This document shows positions 16,064 to 25,688 of a stretch of DNA of 64,000 bases, piece after piece. Both the position numbers and the translations under genes were made by a program. The stretch is from JAIOSM01 sp023143455 (GTDB taxonomy: Bacteria; Desulfobacterota; Desulfobacteria; Desulfobacterales; Desulfobacteraceae), in the NCBI GenBank assembly GCA_030632885.1, contig DAOVTW010000005.1, forward strand, positions 24,915-88,914. The letters are read 5' to 3'. Numbering within the stretch: the stretch's first letter is position 1; each line of letters starts with the position of its first letter. The notes under the pieces were generated by a model that ran no database searches, was not told where the DNA came from, and was given only the letters and a program-made list of their open reading frames with translations.

Positions 16064-19000
16064 TTAGCGCATAGAAATAAGAGTATTGAGCATTTCATCC
16101 GAGACTGTTAATAATTTGGATGCTGCTGAAAAAGCATGCTGGTACTTCATCAACTTAATCATCTCTTCATCAAGGGATACTGCTGAAATTGAATCCCTTT
16201 GTCCTCTTATATTATTAACCATAATATCGGCAAATTCTTTTGAATTCTTAATGGTTCTTGACTTTATACCCATGGATCCTATCATTTGATTATAATAGTC
16301 ATCTAAAGTTGCGCTGGCAGTGCTTGATTGAGCCTCAGTACCTCTTTGATATGTCCACAACTTTAAGATTCTTGTCTGATGCTGAACATCTGCCATGGCA
16401 AGAGCATTGGTATTGTCACCCTGGCTTATCTCACCGGTTTCACTGTTTATTGTAGCTGATGTAACAAACTTTGTATCACTTAGTTTTTCATTTATTTCCA
16501 TTGTCACGCTGTCATAACCTTTGAAAAAATTATTTATTCCTGCTGCTGCGAGAAGACCTGATGATGCAGACGAATCATCTGAAAAAGCAAAACCAAGGTT
16601 TTGAAAACCCCGTGCCTGAAAATCAAATTCAACATATCCGTCCCCTGAAACCTGTTTATCAAATCTTATTTCAATATCTGCCAGCCCGTCCCCTGTGAAA
16701 TCTACACCAAAACCATTATCATCACCTCCAGCAGGTATCATTGCAAGATTGCCACCAGTGGGATCCTTCATCACCCCCCAATTGCCTGCTGACCTAACAA
16801 ACTGAAGATCTGATGTTGAAAAATCAAGGGCGGTTTGATCTTTAATTAAAATTGAAACATTTTCTTCAGAAAATCCGTTTGATTCTGAATATTCAATATT
16901 ATTTATTACATGATATTGATCTGATGTTGAAATTTTCAATTGGTTGTTCAGAGTCGTTGATGCCTTCATTCCTGCAGCAGTCTTACTAAATTGGTCAGCA
17001 AAAGAATCAATTGTCCAATGCCAGTCAGAAGCTCTTTCACCTGTGGCAATGCCGGCACTGTTTGAAAAAACTGGGATGCCTGTATCACCAGTTGTTATTG
17101 TAAAGACATCATCAGTAAATAATGTACCATCAAAAAACTTTACAATCATCCCATCCACACTTACCTCCACTGGTGCTAACGGTGTATAAGGAGGATCGTG
17201 ACCTTCAATTGTGAATGTACCAGTTTTTACACTATTTTCCCACTCAATCACCAGAGGGTCATCGCCTGTAGCTGGAACTTGCCCAACTTTACCTCCGGAA
17301 ACAACCCTAAATTTATAAATTTCATTGATACTGTTTGCCTGCCCGCTTATGGTAAAACTTAAAGGGTCAGGACTTCCAAGAGTATCAGTATTTACAGTTA
17401 AAGTGTTTCCAGCCACAAGACTGCCCTTTGAAATATCAAAGGATAATGTGGGAACACCACCTTCTACAATTGAAACATTTCCTTCATCTTCAACGGTTAT
17501 CAATCCTGATTCACCTGTCTTAAGTCCGTACCTGTTAAGCTTTTCCCACAAGATAATACCATCATCATTATAAAGAGTAGAAGTTGAAAAATCTCTATTT
17601 ACATTGCCAGATTGAAGAAGATCATTTTCCGGTTGATCACTTCCTGTACCAGTACCTGTACTTATAGCTAAGGTTGCATTATCAGTCACTGATTCAGAAA
17701 AGTTTGTAATTTCTATAGGATCATCAAAGGATATATCTTTAATAATAGAAACTGAGGCTCCGGTTCGTATAACCTGATAATTAGCATCAACTCCAGCTAC
17801 TGTAAAATCATTGTTAAGCTGGACCTCAAGATTAATTGCAAGGGCAATGTCGGTAATACCTGCCACAGTAAAATCTATTGTTGTCCCGTCCACATCAAAA
17901 GACACCACCTCGCCTGCTGTAAAGTCTGTAAACCCTCCTGTACCACCCAAAGTTATTATTGAGCTTCCTGTTTTAGCACTTCTCTCCACAAAAAGCCCTC
18001 CAGATCCTACACCAAAAACGTTTGTCTGGATAGCCATACCCGGATCCATTAATGCTGTAACAGTTCCTGTGATCACAGCTGATTTATCTCCTGCACCGGC
18101 TGAAGTTTCTGCAATAGTAATGCCCAGAGCTTGCATGCCCTGCCTATAGAAATCTATTGTATCAGCCGCACTTACCGTTGCAACAAATGTATCTGTATTT
18201 GCAGGATTGGAAAAATCAATTGTATTGCCGGCGTTTGCATTAGTACCGGCAAGAGTTGTAAGATCAATTGATGCATTATTCCCTGTATCATCGGCTGCAT
18301 TTGTCAGGACAATATTTGACCGGTCTGTGGTTCTTAGAATAACTGAATTAGTAGAAGGGTCATGTTCAACTGTAAATGGTGCGTCTGCCAGCGCTGATGT
18401 CATTGCATCACTGAATGCTGAAGCAAGTTCAGCCTGATCTGAAATGTCAACATCTATTAAATTCACTGAAACTTGGACGCTTGAAATGGGGGCTACGCTG
18501 GACTCAATTGTGAAAGTTATAATATCTCCCTGGTTAAAATTTGCAAAAGCATCAAGTCTAACCCCTGTATTATCGACCACCTCAAAAGCCTCTAAGCCCA
18601 AAGTCCTTCCCAAGCTACTTGATATGGTAAGCCCATTTGCAAAAAGGTCACTGTCCTCATTTATTGTATTAATCGCCTCTGTGACTGAAATCAAAGCATC
18701 TTCAAATTGCTCCTGCATAGATCCTGCACTAGAATCCCTGACAAAACTCTGCTGGTGAATAACACCATCCACATAGAGCGAAAACTGAATTTCATCACCA
18801 TCCTGAGCATTAACTATTCCCGTGATATCAAAGCTTGCGCTGTTTTCAGAGGCTGACGCTGAAACTCCTTCAATATTATTCAAAAGCTCAGCAATGGAAG
18901 CTGCTGAACGTTTTGCATCTCCTCCTGCATCACTTATATCAATTATACTTGTTCCTAAAGAGCCACCATATATAGTTAATTCCTGATCAGCAATTGCATT

Positions 19001-20281
19001 GGACAATGTTGTTGAAACACCACCGGTTGACCCCTGAACAAGCCCAAGACCATCCCCATCAGATTCGGTAACTATCCTGTCTCCTAAAACAGCCTCATCA
19101 ACAACAGTCAGCTTATATATTGACTGAATTGAACCTGGTGCTGTTCCCAGCCAGTTAGAAATTGCGGCTTGAGAAATACCCATGTCAATATTTGTTTTTG
19201 TATATTGGGTATCAGCGAAAGTTTTATCCTCTGTCCACAGAGTAAAATCTTTTGAATAATCAATTTTATCGCCAAACTCATAACTTGACAACCAACCACT
19301 TTCATCAGTTGCATAATCTCCTGTCAAAGAGTCTGTAAAATACTCAAGGCCTGCACCTTGTGAATGCTGGTAATTAAGTGCCCAGATCATTTCTCTTGCA
19401 AGTGCATCTATTTCTGCGCGATATTTGGGAATTATTTCGTCCCTCATCTCAAGCAGACCTCCAATCCTTCCACCGGTAATTCTATCAGATATGTTCATAT
19501 CGCCGCTTGATGAACTTCTCCAGGCAACATTCTTATCTTGCATGCTCAACTCATATGTATCAGTTCCGTTTACAAGGGTATAGCCGTTTGCAGCATTTAT
19601 AATAAGAGATCCATTGGGTCTTTCAAAACTATCAATATCAATCAAATCACCTAACTCATCTACGAGCATATTCCGTTGATCTCTTTGATCATTAGCGGAT
19701 CTGTTAATCTCAAGACCAATAATTTCCTTATTCAGGTCTGCAATCTTTGATGTAATAGAATTTATCCTTGTCACTGCAGAACTAATATCAGAAGTTATAT
19801 CCACCAGTAAACCATCCATATCTAAAACAGATGCTTCAAACCTTGATGCAAGCTTTATCCCATTTTCAAAAACTGCCACTCTTTCCGATGACCCCAAAGG
19901 ATTATCTGAAAGGTCATGCCAGGAATTCCAGAATTCCGTTAAGATACTTCTAATACTTGCATCTGAAGTTTCATCAAAAAACCCTTCAAGAATCCGCATA
20001 TATGATTCCTGCTCTTCAAAAGAGGCCTGGGTTGATAACTCATTTGTAAGCCTTTGTTCAAGAAGCTGATCAACACTCTGACGAATCTGATATGTATCAA
20101 CGCCTGTCCCAAAAAGAAATCCACCATAAAGGGCAGGCTTCATACTCTTTTGCTGGGCATTTTGAACACTGTAGTCAGGGTTATTCACATTTGCAATATT
20201 TTGCCCTGTTACATTCAGTCCGTATTGCTGAGCAGCTATGGCTGTCTTTGCTATGCTTAAAGTTGAACCTATACCGCTCAT
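16064..20281 (-). CDS. flgK: Hook-filament junction protein FlgK (HAP1), giant form (1405 aa)
   Basis: FlgK forms the first junction zone at the hook tip. The N-terminus MSGIGSTLSIAKTAIAAQQ with GQNIANVNNPDYSVQ and the C-terminus (VSLDEEMIKLMKYQHAFSAA, SDEMLNTLISMR) are conserved FlgK ends. The middle of about 900 residues is Ser/Thr/Asp-rich with several domain-like stretches (e.g. GTTIDFTVAGITDIALAINL) and has no catalytic motif I can see. Usual length is 450-650, so this is more than double. The frame opens 37 codons earlier, but those overlap flgN; I start at the ATG after AGAGGTG, one base past the flgN stop. Confidence 0.95.
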   Translation of the reverse strand: MSGIGSTLSIAKTAIAAQQYGLNVTGQNIANVNNPDYSVQNAQQKSMKPALYGGFLFGTGVDTYQIRQSVDQLLEQRLTNELSTQASFEEQESYMRILEGFFDETSDASIRSILTEFWNSWHDLSDNPLGSSERVAVFENGIKLASRFEASVLDMDGLLVDITSDISSAVTRINSITSKIADLNKEIIGLEINRSANDQRDQRNMLVDELGDLIDIDSFERPNGSLIINAANGYTLVNGTDTYELSMQDKNVAWRSSSSGDMNISDRITGGRIGGLLEMRDEIIPKYRAEIDALAREMIWALNYQHSQGAGLEYFTDSLTGDYATDESGWLSSYEFGDKIDYSKDFTLWTEDKTFADTQYTKTNIDMGISQAAISNWLGTAPGSIQSIYKLTVVDEAVLGDRIVTESDGDGLGLVQGSTGGVSTTLSNAIADQELTIYGGSLGTSIIDISDAGGDAKRSAASIAELLNNIEGVSASASENSASFDITGIVNAQDGDEIQFSLYVDGVIHQQSFVRDSSAGSMQEQFEDALISVTEAINTINEDSDLFANGLTISSSLGRTLGLEAFEVVDNTGVRLDAFANFNQGDIITFTIESSVAPISSVQVSVNLIDVDISDQAELASAFSDAMTSALADAPFTVEHDPSTNSVILRTTDRSNIVLTNAADDTGNNASIDLTTLAGTNANAGNTIDFSNPANTDTFVATVSAADTIDFYRQGMQALGITIAETSAGAGDKSAVITGTVTALMDPGMAIQTNVFGVGSGGLFVERSAKTGSSIITLGGTGGFTDFTAGEVVSFDVDGTTIDFTVAGITDIALAINLEVQLNNDFTVAGVDANYQVIRTGASVSIIKDISFDDPIEITNFSESVTDNATLAISTGTGTGSDQPENDLLQSGNVNRDFSTSTLYNDDGIILWEKLNRYGLKTGESGLITVEDEGNVSIVEGGVPTLSFDISKGSLVAGNTLTVNTDTLGSPDPLSFTISGQANSINEIYKFRVVSGGKVGQVPATGDDPLVIEWENSVKTGTFTIEGHDPPYTPLAPVEVSVDGMIVKFFDGTLFTDDVFTITTGDTGIPVFSNSAGIATGERASDWHWTIDSFADQFSKTAAGMKASTTLNNQLKISTSDQYHVINNIEYSESNGFSEENVSILIKDQTALDFSTSDLQFVRSAGNWGVMKDPTGGNLAMIPAGGDDNGFGVDFTGDGLADIEIRFDKQVSGDGYVEFDFQARGFQNLGFAFSDDSSASSGLLAAAGINNFFKGYDSVTMEINEKLSDTKFVTSATINSETGEISQGDNTNALAMADVQHQTRILKLWTYQRGTEAQSSTASATLDDYYNQMIGSMGIKSRTIKNSKEFADIMVNNIRGQRDSISAVSLDEEMIKLMKYQHAFSAASKLLTVSDEMLNTLISMR

Positions 20282-20282
20282 A

Positions 20283-20786
20283 TTACACCTCTTCGCGTAT
20301 AAGGCAATTGCCTTTTGTCCTGTTGGGCACCGGACCTGAACTATTGTATTGCTTTTTGTCAGTAACATCCATAATTGTAGCAAACACATCATCTATAACT
20401 AAAAGATAGGAGTTTACATGATTATTATTAACATGGGCTATTGCTTTGATTTCTTCCGCTTCAACCATAATAGCAGTTTTTAATTTTGTGATATCTGATT
20501 TGATTGTGCCAGAAACAGGAATGTGTTCGATCACCTTTGAAAGGCTGAATGATGCAATATCCATATCAATTAAAATATGTTTTTCTTCAAACAAAGCAAG
20601 AATACGCTCTTTTTGTGCGACAATTTTTAATCCTATCTCTTTTTTTAGTTTTATAGTGTGCCACAGAGATTCAATATCAATATTAACAATACAATCTTTT
20701 TCCTTTTGAAAAATAAGTTTTAGTTCCTGAAATAAAGATAGCTTTTTCTCAAGCATATTCTTAACTTCACAGGCAAATTTTTCCAT
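20283..20786 (-). CDS. flgN: FlgN-like export chaperone for FlgK and FlgL
   Basis: A 167-residue helical, charged protein (MLEKKLSLFQELKLIFQKEK, ESLWHTIKLKKEIGLKI) with the length and helical pattern of FlgN, the cytoplasmic chaperone of the junction proteins. It lies one base before flgK, the usual partner order. Sequence conservation in this family is low, so context carries much of the call. RBS AAGGAG precedes the ATG. It is the first gene after a sigma28-like -10 box. Confidence 0.78.
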   Translation of the reverse strand: MEKFACEVKNMLEKKLSLFQELKLIFQKEKDCIVNIDIESLWHTIKLKKEIGLKIVAQKERILALFEEKHILIDMDIASFSLSKVIEHIPVSGTIKSDITKLKTAIMVEAEEIKAIAHVNNNHVNSYLLVIDDVFATIMDVTDKKQYNSSGPVPNRTKGNCLIREEV

Positions 20787-20806
20787 ATCATATCTCCTTT
20801 ATATTG

Positions 20807-20833
20807 TTATCGACTCTTACTTAAATAGAATTA
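20807..20833 (-). promoter_or_regulatory. Sigma28-like promoter of flgN-flgK-flgL-csrA-fliW
   Basis: GTCGATAA on the minus strand is identical to the flagellin -10 box. The -35 region at an 11-base spacer (TAATTCTA) is weak, about 4 of 8 matches. The -10 lies about 20 bases upstream of the flgN start. Only 61 bases separate flgJ from flgN, so readthrough from the upstream operon is also possible. Confidence 0.55.
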
Positions 20834-20847
20834 AGAATATAACTTTA

Positions 20848-21162
20848 TCACTTTGGAATTTTATCTCTTAATTCATTATATAAAAATTCGCCCAGACCAA
20901 TTCCTTGACCTTGCTTTGAAAGAGATTCTGCAAGATATTCATCTTGCATTGATTTATAGATATCCATGCCATGATTATCTGTTTCGAAAAGCGCTTCTCC
21001 TAGGAGAGAAGTACGCATACTCTTTAGCATGCTTTTTAGAAATATTGCTTCAAAACCCTGGCAGGCTTCTTTAAGTTCATTATTCTCGGTTAGTTTTGAA
21101 GTATTTTTCAACCTATCAATATTTGAACTTGCAATGTTCTGATTTATAACACTTATATCCAT
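20848..21162 (-). CDS. flgJ: Rod-binding/scaffold protein FlgJ, single-domain form
   Basis: The 104-residue protein matches only the N-terminal rod-binding domain of FlgJ: ELKEACQGFEAIFLKSMLKS, then GMDIYKSMQDEYLAESLSKQG and GIGLGEFLY. The peptidoglycan hydrolase domain found in enterobacterial FlgJ is absent, as in many deltaproteobacteria, so a separate enzyme must open the wall. It follows flgI at 22 bases with GGAG upstream of the ATG and ends the flgF-G-A-H-I-J operon. Confidence 0.93.
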   Translation of the reverse strand: MDISVINQNIASSNIDRLKNTSKLTENNELKEACQGFEAIFLKSMLKSMRTSLLGEALFETDNHGMDIYKSMQDEYLAESLSKQGQGIGLGEFLYNELRDKIPK

Positions 21163-21184
21163 ATCAATATAATCTCCGGTAAAA

Positions 21185-22219
21185 TTAAATTATTTCAAGT
21201 TCCGCCTGAAGTGCACCCGCAGCTTTTATACTCTGAAGAATACTAATAAGGTCACTTGCCGACGCACCTATGGAATTAAGTCCGTTCACAAGCTCTCCAA
21301 TGGTTGAACTCCCTGGGAGTGATAATGTTTTGCCTGTACCCTCATTTACCTCTCCTTGATTTACAATAACCGATAGATTACCATGGGCAATTGCAACAGG
21401 AGAAATAGTAACATCCTCGCCTATTACCACCGTACCAGTTTTTTCATTTATGATTACTCGGGCATTAGTATCCGGTACAACTGAAAGACTCTCGATATCA
21501 GCAATAAACTCTGCTACTCCTGTTTTCCACATATTATCAGGAACTTTTAATTTTATTGCACTTGAATCGACAGTTTCAGCAACCCCTGAACCAATAGATA
21601 CATTTATTGCATCTGCCATTCTTTTGGCAGTTGTGAAATCAGGTCTAAACAATGAAAGAAGAAGTTCCCTTTTCCCATCAAGTTTAAATGGTATTTCTTT
21701 TTCCACAGTAGCACCGTTTGACATTCTCACTACCTGAAGGTGCCCATCATCACCTGCGCCAACTGTCACAGCTCCCTGGGCTATTGCATATATTTTACCA
21801 TTTATGCCTTTTAAAGGAGTCATCAGAAGTGTTCCGCCTTTGAGACTTTTCGCATCTCCTAAAGATGATGCCACAATATCAATCCTGTCACCTATCCTTG
21901 CAAAAGGAGGAATATTTGCTGTTACCATTACAGCCGCAACATTCTTTACATTGAGTTGGTTTTTATCAATATGAATGTTCATCTTTTCCATCATATTTCC
22001 AAGAGATTGCTTTGTAAAATTTACCCCAGACTTATCTCCTGTCCCGTCAAGTCCGACAATAAGCCCATATCCAGTCAGTTGATTTATACGAACACCCTTT
22101 ATTGACGCAAGGTCTTTTATTCTAGCAGCATCTATCTCTGTATTGTTTACAAAAAATATTACCACTACAAAAAATAAACAAAACAAAATTTTAAATGTAT
22201 AAAGACTTACTCTATTCAT
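21185..22219 (-). CDS. flgI: P-ring protein FlgI
   Basis: FlgI forms the P ring in the periplasm around the rod. The protein (344 aa) has a signal peptide (VSLYTFKILFCLFFVVVIFF) and then the family core: RIKDLASIKGVRINQLTGYG, LIVGLDGTGDKSG, ANIPPFARIGDRIDIVASSLG and KSLKGGTLLMTPLKG. The C-terminus TIGELVNGLNSIGASASDLI is also canonical. I start at the ATG after AAAAGGATAATAAT; the frame extends 30 codons into flgH. Length is normal. Confidence 0.97.
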   Translation of the reverse strand: MNRVSLYTFKILFCLFFVVVIFFVNNTEIDAARIKDLASIKGVRINQLTGYGLIVGLDGTGDKSGVNFTKQSLGNMMEKMNIHIDKNQLNVKNVAAVMVTANIPPFARIGDRIDIVASSLGDAKSLKGGTLLMTPLKGINGKIYAIAQGAVTVGAGDDGHLQVVRMSNGATVEKEIPFKLDGKRELLLSLFRPDFTTAKRMADAINVSIGSGVAETVDSSAIKLKVPDNMWKTGVAEFIADIESLSVVPDTNARVIINEKTGTVVIGEDVTISPVAIAHGNLSVIVNQGEVNEGTGKTLSLPGSSTIGELVNGLNSIGASASDLISILQSIKAAGALQAELEII

Positions 22220-22232
22220 ATTATTATCCTTT

Positions 22233-22976
22233 TTAAAAGGGCCAAAGGTTATCAAACAACCTGACTCCCCAGCCTGGTCTTTGCTTATCTGCAAGCACTC
22301 CTTCACCATAATATTCTATTCTCGAATCAGCTAAAGCTATGGATTTAACTCTGTTATCAGCACTTATATCCCCAGGCCTTATAACTCCTGAAACAACAAT
22401 ATACTGAGTTTCATTATTAGCTTTTATTGCTCTTCTGCCAAATAAACTCAAATTTCCATTGGGTAAAATTTCTGTGACTCTGGCTGCTATTGAAGCGGTT
22501 ACCTGGCCAGTTCTGTCACTTTCTGCCTCTCCTTCCAGGTTACTTTCATATTTAGTGCCCAGAAGCTTATTTGTATCTGCTATTTTATATCGTTCAGCAA
22601 GTTTTGCTAACTTTCCAAACATGCTTGACACACCTATGTTGATTCCAGTTTTCCTGGAACTCTCAGTGCTTACCTTCATGCTTGAAGAAGAGATTTCCAT
22701 AATATCCACAACCACAGTATCTCCGACCATACAAGCTTTTGTATCTTCAAAATAGAACCTGCTCTGCCCTGAAAAAAGTGAACCTTCATTGGAACGTAAT
22801 TCAGCAAACTGTGGGAGAACAGCCGGCTTGTCAGACAGCCCTTCCGGAACTGCAAGGCCTGCTCCTTGCTGCCCTGAACCAAAGATACACCCTGATACAA
22901 TAACTGCGCAAAAAGAAAAAAATAATATAAAAAATAATTTTATAGATGTCAGAATTTTATTTTTACTCAAAGTCAT
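22233..22976 (-). CDS. flgH: L-ring lipoprotein FlgH
   Basis: Outer-membrane L-ring protein, showing a Gram-negative envelope. The N-terminus has a signal peptide ending in a lipobox (IVSGC, Cys at about residue 30). Core motifs: SLFSGQSRFYFEDTKACMVG, GDTVVVDIMEISSSSMK, VTASIAARVTEILPNGNLSL and PGDISADNRVKSIALADSRI. I use the ATG giving MTLSKNK, with AGGAG 12 bases upstream; the longer frame overlaps the end of flgA. Length (247 aa) is normal. Confidence 0.97.
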   Translation of the reverse strand: MTLSKNKILTSIKLFFILFFSFCAVIVSGCIFGSGQQGAGLAVPEGLSDKPAVLPQFAELRSNEGSLFSGQSRFYFEDTKACMVGDTVVVDIMEISSSSMKVSTESSRKTGINIGVSSMFGKLAKLAERYKIADTNKLLGTKYESNLEGEAESDRTGQVTASIAARVTEILPNGNLSLFGRRAIKANNETQYIVVSGVIRPGDISADNRVKSIALADSRIEYYGEGVLADKQRPGWGVRLFDNLWPF

Positions 22977-22989
22977 AATATGTTTTCTC

Positions 22990-23976
22990 CTAATAATATA
23001 CCTCAACTATGGATTCGCCTTTTACAAACCCTCTGACAATCTTGCCGGAACTTAAATTCTCCACCCTGATCAAGTCATCAGCTACTCCATCTTCTTTTGA
23101 AATGCCTGCTGTGATTATTTTCAGTCCATCCCTTTTTGCTACAAGTTTTATTGCTTCTCCTTTACGTACTAAAGGAGCCTGTTCCAGCAAATTTATCTTT
23201 ATTAAATCACCTTTATTAATGGTATTTCTTGGAACCATTCCTTCAACATTTTCAATCTTTTTTGCATAGTTTTTACGAAATTTTGATGTGTTTACTCTTT
23301 TATAGTATAAGTTCTCTGCCTCTATTTCCATATTCTTTTTTAATGGCATCCGGGCACAAACAAATTGTTCATATAAATCTATCCAACCTGAGAGGGAGAG
23401 TGTATCAAATCTATTATTATCAACTAAAACGTCAACCCTTATTGAGAACCTCCCTTTCCCATCAAATTTGTTATTTCTGTCAAACAGAAGAGTCAATTCC
23501 CCCTTAGGATATGGTTCAAGCCCTTTAACACTAAAATCGCGCAAGTCAAATTTATTACCTTCCTGAAATGTTTCAACATAATTTAAAAATTTTTCTTTTA
23601 GATAATCTTTTGTAAGACTCTGGGTAAGACGTTTGACAAAAATTTTGTCAGGGACATGAACAAAAACATTTTTATCAATCAAATGATTTGAGTATATCTT
23701 CGAAATCAGGCGATCCTTTAAAATGATTTTAATCTCGCCAGGATCTGGCGAAGACCCGATAGCTATCATTCCAACCTCTTTTTTCAAAAAAGAAGGTGCT
23801 TTTATTTCAGAGATATCTTCTAAATATATTTCTTTAAAATTTACTTCGCTGGTTTCTTTCACAATAATGGAAAACTCTTCCTCTGCCATAATAGTAGCAC
23901 TGAAAATCAAGGTAAATATAATAAAACATAAAAGAGTTCCACAAACTTTTTTGATTTTATTATTTAAATATTTCAT
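22990..23976 (-). CDS. flgA: P-ring assembly chaperone FlgA
   Basis: FlgA is a periplasmic chaperone needed for P-ring assembly. The 328-residue protein has a signal peptide (TLLCFIIFTLIFSATIMA) and a C-terminal SAF-type region (VCARMPLKKNMEIEAENLYY, RNTINKGDLIKINLLEQAPL, VRKGEAIKLVAKRDGLKI). It is larger than the about 220 residues of enterobacterial FlgA, with an added N-terminal part as in other delta-group proteins. AGAGG precedes the ATG; it lies four bases after flgG. Confidence 0.92.
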   Translation of the reverse strand: MKYLNNKIKKVCGTLLCFIIFTLIFSATIMAEEEFSIIVKETSEVNFKEIYLEDISEIKAPSFLKKEVGMIAIGSSPDPGEIKIILKDRLISKIYSNHLIDKNVFVHVPDKIFVKRLTQSLTKDYLKEKFLNYVETFQEGNKFDLRDFSVKGLEPYPKGELTLLFDRNNKFDGKGRFSIRVDVLVDNNRFDTLSLSGWIDLYEQFVCARMPLKKNMEIEAENLYYKRVNTSKFRKNYAKKIENVEGMVPRNTINKGDLIKINLLEQAPLVRKGEAIKLVAKRDGLKIITAGISKEDGVADDLIRVENLSSGKIVRGFVKGESIVEVYY

Positions 23977-23980
23977 AAAC

Positions 23981-24763
23981 TTACCTCTTTAATCCAGTTG
24001 CAGTACTCAACATTGCATCTGCTGTCTGAATTGATTTAGAATTTGCCTCATAGGTTCTCTGCCCTGTAATCATAGCAACCATTTCCTCTACAATACTCAC
24101 ATTTGACATTTCAAGATAATTATTCACAACTGTGCCTGCCCCTGCTTCTCCTGGGATTCCCTCAACCGGTGTTCCAGACCCTTCAGTTTCTCTAAAAAGA
24201 TTGTTCCCAACTGCAAACAAACCTCCAGGATTAATAAATGTGCTCACATTAATCTGTTCCGTAGTAAGGATTGTTTCATCTGCACCATGAGTTGTAAAGG
24301 TGCCATTATCCTGAAGACTTATTATAACTGCTTCAGCGGGAATTGCAATTTCCGGTTGAAGTCTGTCCCCGGAAGGGGTTGTTATATAACCTTCGCTATC
24401 AAGTGAAAAATTTCCTGCTCTTGTGTATAGTTCCTCGTCTCCATGGAGCACCTTAAAAAATCCATCTCCCTGAATTGCTATATCCAGATCATTTCCTGTT
24501 TCAACATAATCACCCTGGGTAAATATTTTTTGTACTCCAGCAGGTTTCACTCCCATGCCAACTTGTATCCCTGTTGGGACCTGTCCTCCTCCTGGTGTTG
24601 TTTGGCCTGCAATAAGTGTAGTCTGATACATCAAATCCTCAAAATTTGCTTTTGATTTCTTAAACCCTGCAGTATTTGAATTTGCCAGATTATTTGCCAC
24701 AACATCAGTTTTCATCTGCTGGGCGGTCATTCCGGTTGCTGCTGTCCATAGCGCTCTAATCAT
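23981..24763 (-). CDS. flgG: Distal rod protein FlgG
   Basis: FlgG forms the distal rod. The 260-residue sequence is canonical: MIRALWTAATGMTAQQMKTD, VVANNLANSNTAGFKKSKANF, GDLDIAIQ-type segment (NDLDIAIQGDGFFKVLHGDE), YTRAGNFSLDSEGYITTPSG and a C-terminal SNVSIVEEMVAMITGQRTYE. It follows flgF by 16 bases in the usual order. Confidence 0.98.
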   Translation of the reverse strand: MIRALWTAATGMTAQQMKTDVVANNLANSNTAGFKKSKANFEDLMYQTTLIAGQTTPGGGQVPTGIQVGMGVKPAGVQKIFTQGDYVETGNDLDIAIQGDGFFKVLHGDEELYTRAGNFSLDSEGYITTPSGDRLQPEIAIPAEAVIISLQDNGTFTTHGADETILTTEQINVSTFINPGGLFAVGNNLFRETEGSGTPVEGIPGEAGAGTVVNNYLEMSNVSIVEEMVAMITGQRTYEANSKSIQTADAMLSTATGLKR

Positions 24764-24779
24764 TTTACCCTCCCTGGCT

Positions 24780-25460
24780 TTATTGTAATTTGCCTACATC
24801 ATTAATAGCTTTTCCATCTATTTCATCAAATGTCATCATCATTTTCTGATAAATCTGATACATCCGATGGTGATCAATCATACTAACCATCTCATCAACC
24901 ACTTGAATATTTGACGACTCAATTGCTCCCTGCTCGACTGCGATATTTAAAGGTCCTGTCTCATCTCTTGTATCGCCTTTATATACATAATTATTTGCTC
25001 CTTCTTTCTGAAGCATTGTAAGGTTTTCAAATGTAATAATATCAAGCCTATCCCTTAACGTGCCGTCAATACGAATCTCGCCGATCTTATTTATATCAAC
25101 ATTTGTTCCATTAACAACAATAGCGCCACCTTGACCCAATACGAAATTACCTGCCTGATTAACAAGAACACCATTGCTATTAAGTGTAAAATTACCATTG
25201 CGTGTATATCTTATCCCTGCAGGGGTATCAATCTTAAAAAAACCCTCATCCTTTAACGCTAAATCAAGGTCATTACCTGTTTTTTCTATAGCTCCCTGGG
25301 TTAGATCTGTGTTCATTCTTGCCCTGAACTCTTTATCAAAACTAATTACATCTCTTTTAAAACCTGCTGTATCTGCATTTGCAAGATGGTTAGAAACTGC
25401 TTCAAGCTTTCTTTCCTGTCTTATGCCGCCCTGAACAGGTCTTGTCATTTCAAGAATCAT
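24780..25460 (-). CDS. flgF: Proximal rod protein FlgF
   Basis: FlgF is a rod protein of the FlgBCEFG family. It has VSNHLANADTAGFKRDVISF, NDLDLALKDEGFFKIDTPAG, YTRNGNFTLNSNGVLVNQAG and the C-terminal IQVVDEMVSMIDHHRMYQIY. At 226 aa its size is usual. Translation starts at the ATG after GAGGACTTTCAA. It heads the flgF-G-A-H-I-J operon, about 38 bases after a predicted sigma54 start site. Confidence 0.95.
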   Translation of the reverse strand: MILEMTRPVQGGIRQERKLEAVSNHLANADTAGFKRDVISFDKEFRARMNTDLTQGAIEKTGNDLDLALKDEGFFKIDTPAGIRYTRNGNFTLNSNGVLVNQAGNFVLGQGGAIVVNGTNVDINKIGEIRIDGTLRDRLDIITFENLTMLQKEGANNYVYKGDTRDETGPLNIAVEQGAIESSNIQVVDEMVSMIDHHRMYQIYQKMMMTFDEIDGKAINDVGKLQ

Positions 25461-25509
25461 TTGAAAGTCCTCATTTTTTTATTATTGATTTGTATATATT
25501 AGTTATATA

Positions 25510-25526
25510 AGCAATATGAATGCCAG
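25510..25526 (-). promoter_or_regulatory. Sigma54 promoter of flgF-G-A-H-I-J
   Basis: CTGGCATTCATATTGCT on the minus strand carries GG and GC at the required 10-base interval and TTGC intact. It lies 50 bases before the flgF start codon. In the remainder of this 228-base gap I see only an A/T-rich stretch with a weak ACC-TAATT-GGT stem before a T run that might end the upstream operon. Confidence 0.88.
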
Positions 25527-25688
25527 AGTTGCAAAAATCAGCAAGATTACATGTTGACAAGGCTTTTCAAAATTTGAGCGAATTCCAACAATAAGAAAAT
25601 AAAGAAAAAAATTCCTGATAGGGACCTAATTGGTGGGTTTTTATCATCTTATGAATAAAACTATAATTATAAAATAAATTTCAACTGG

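Noticed and set aside
20282..20392. N-terminal extension of FlgK by 37 codons
   Set aside because: It overlaps flgN; the conserved FlgK start MSGIGSTLS has its own ribosome site.
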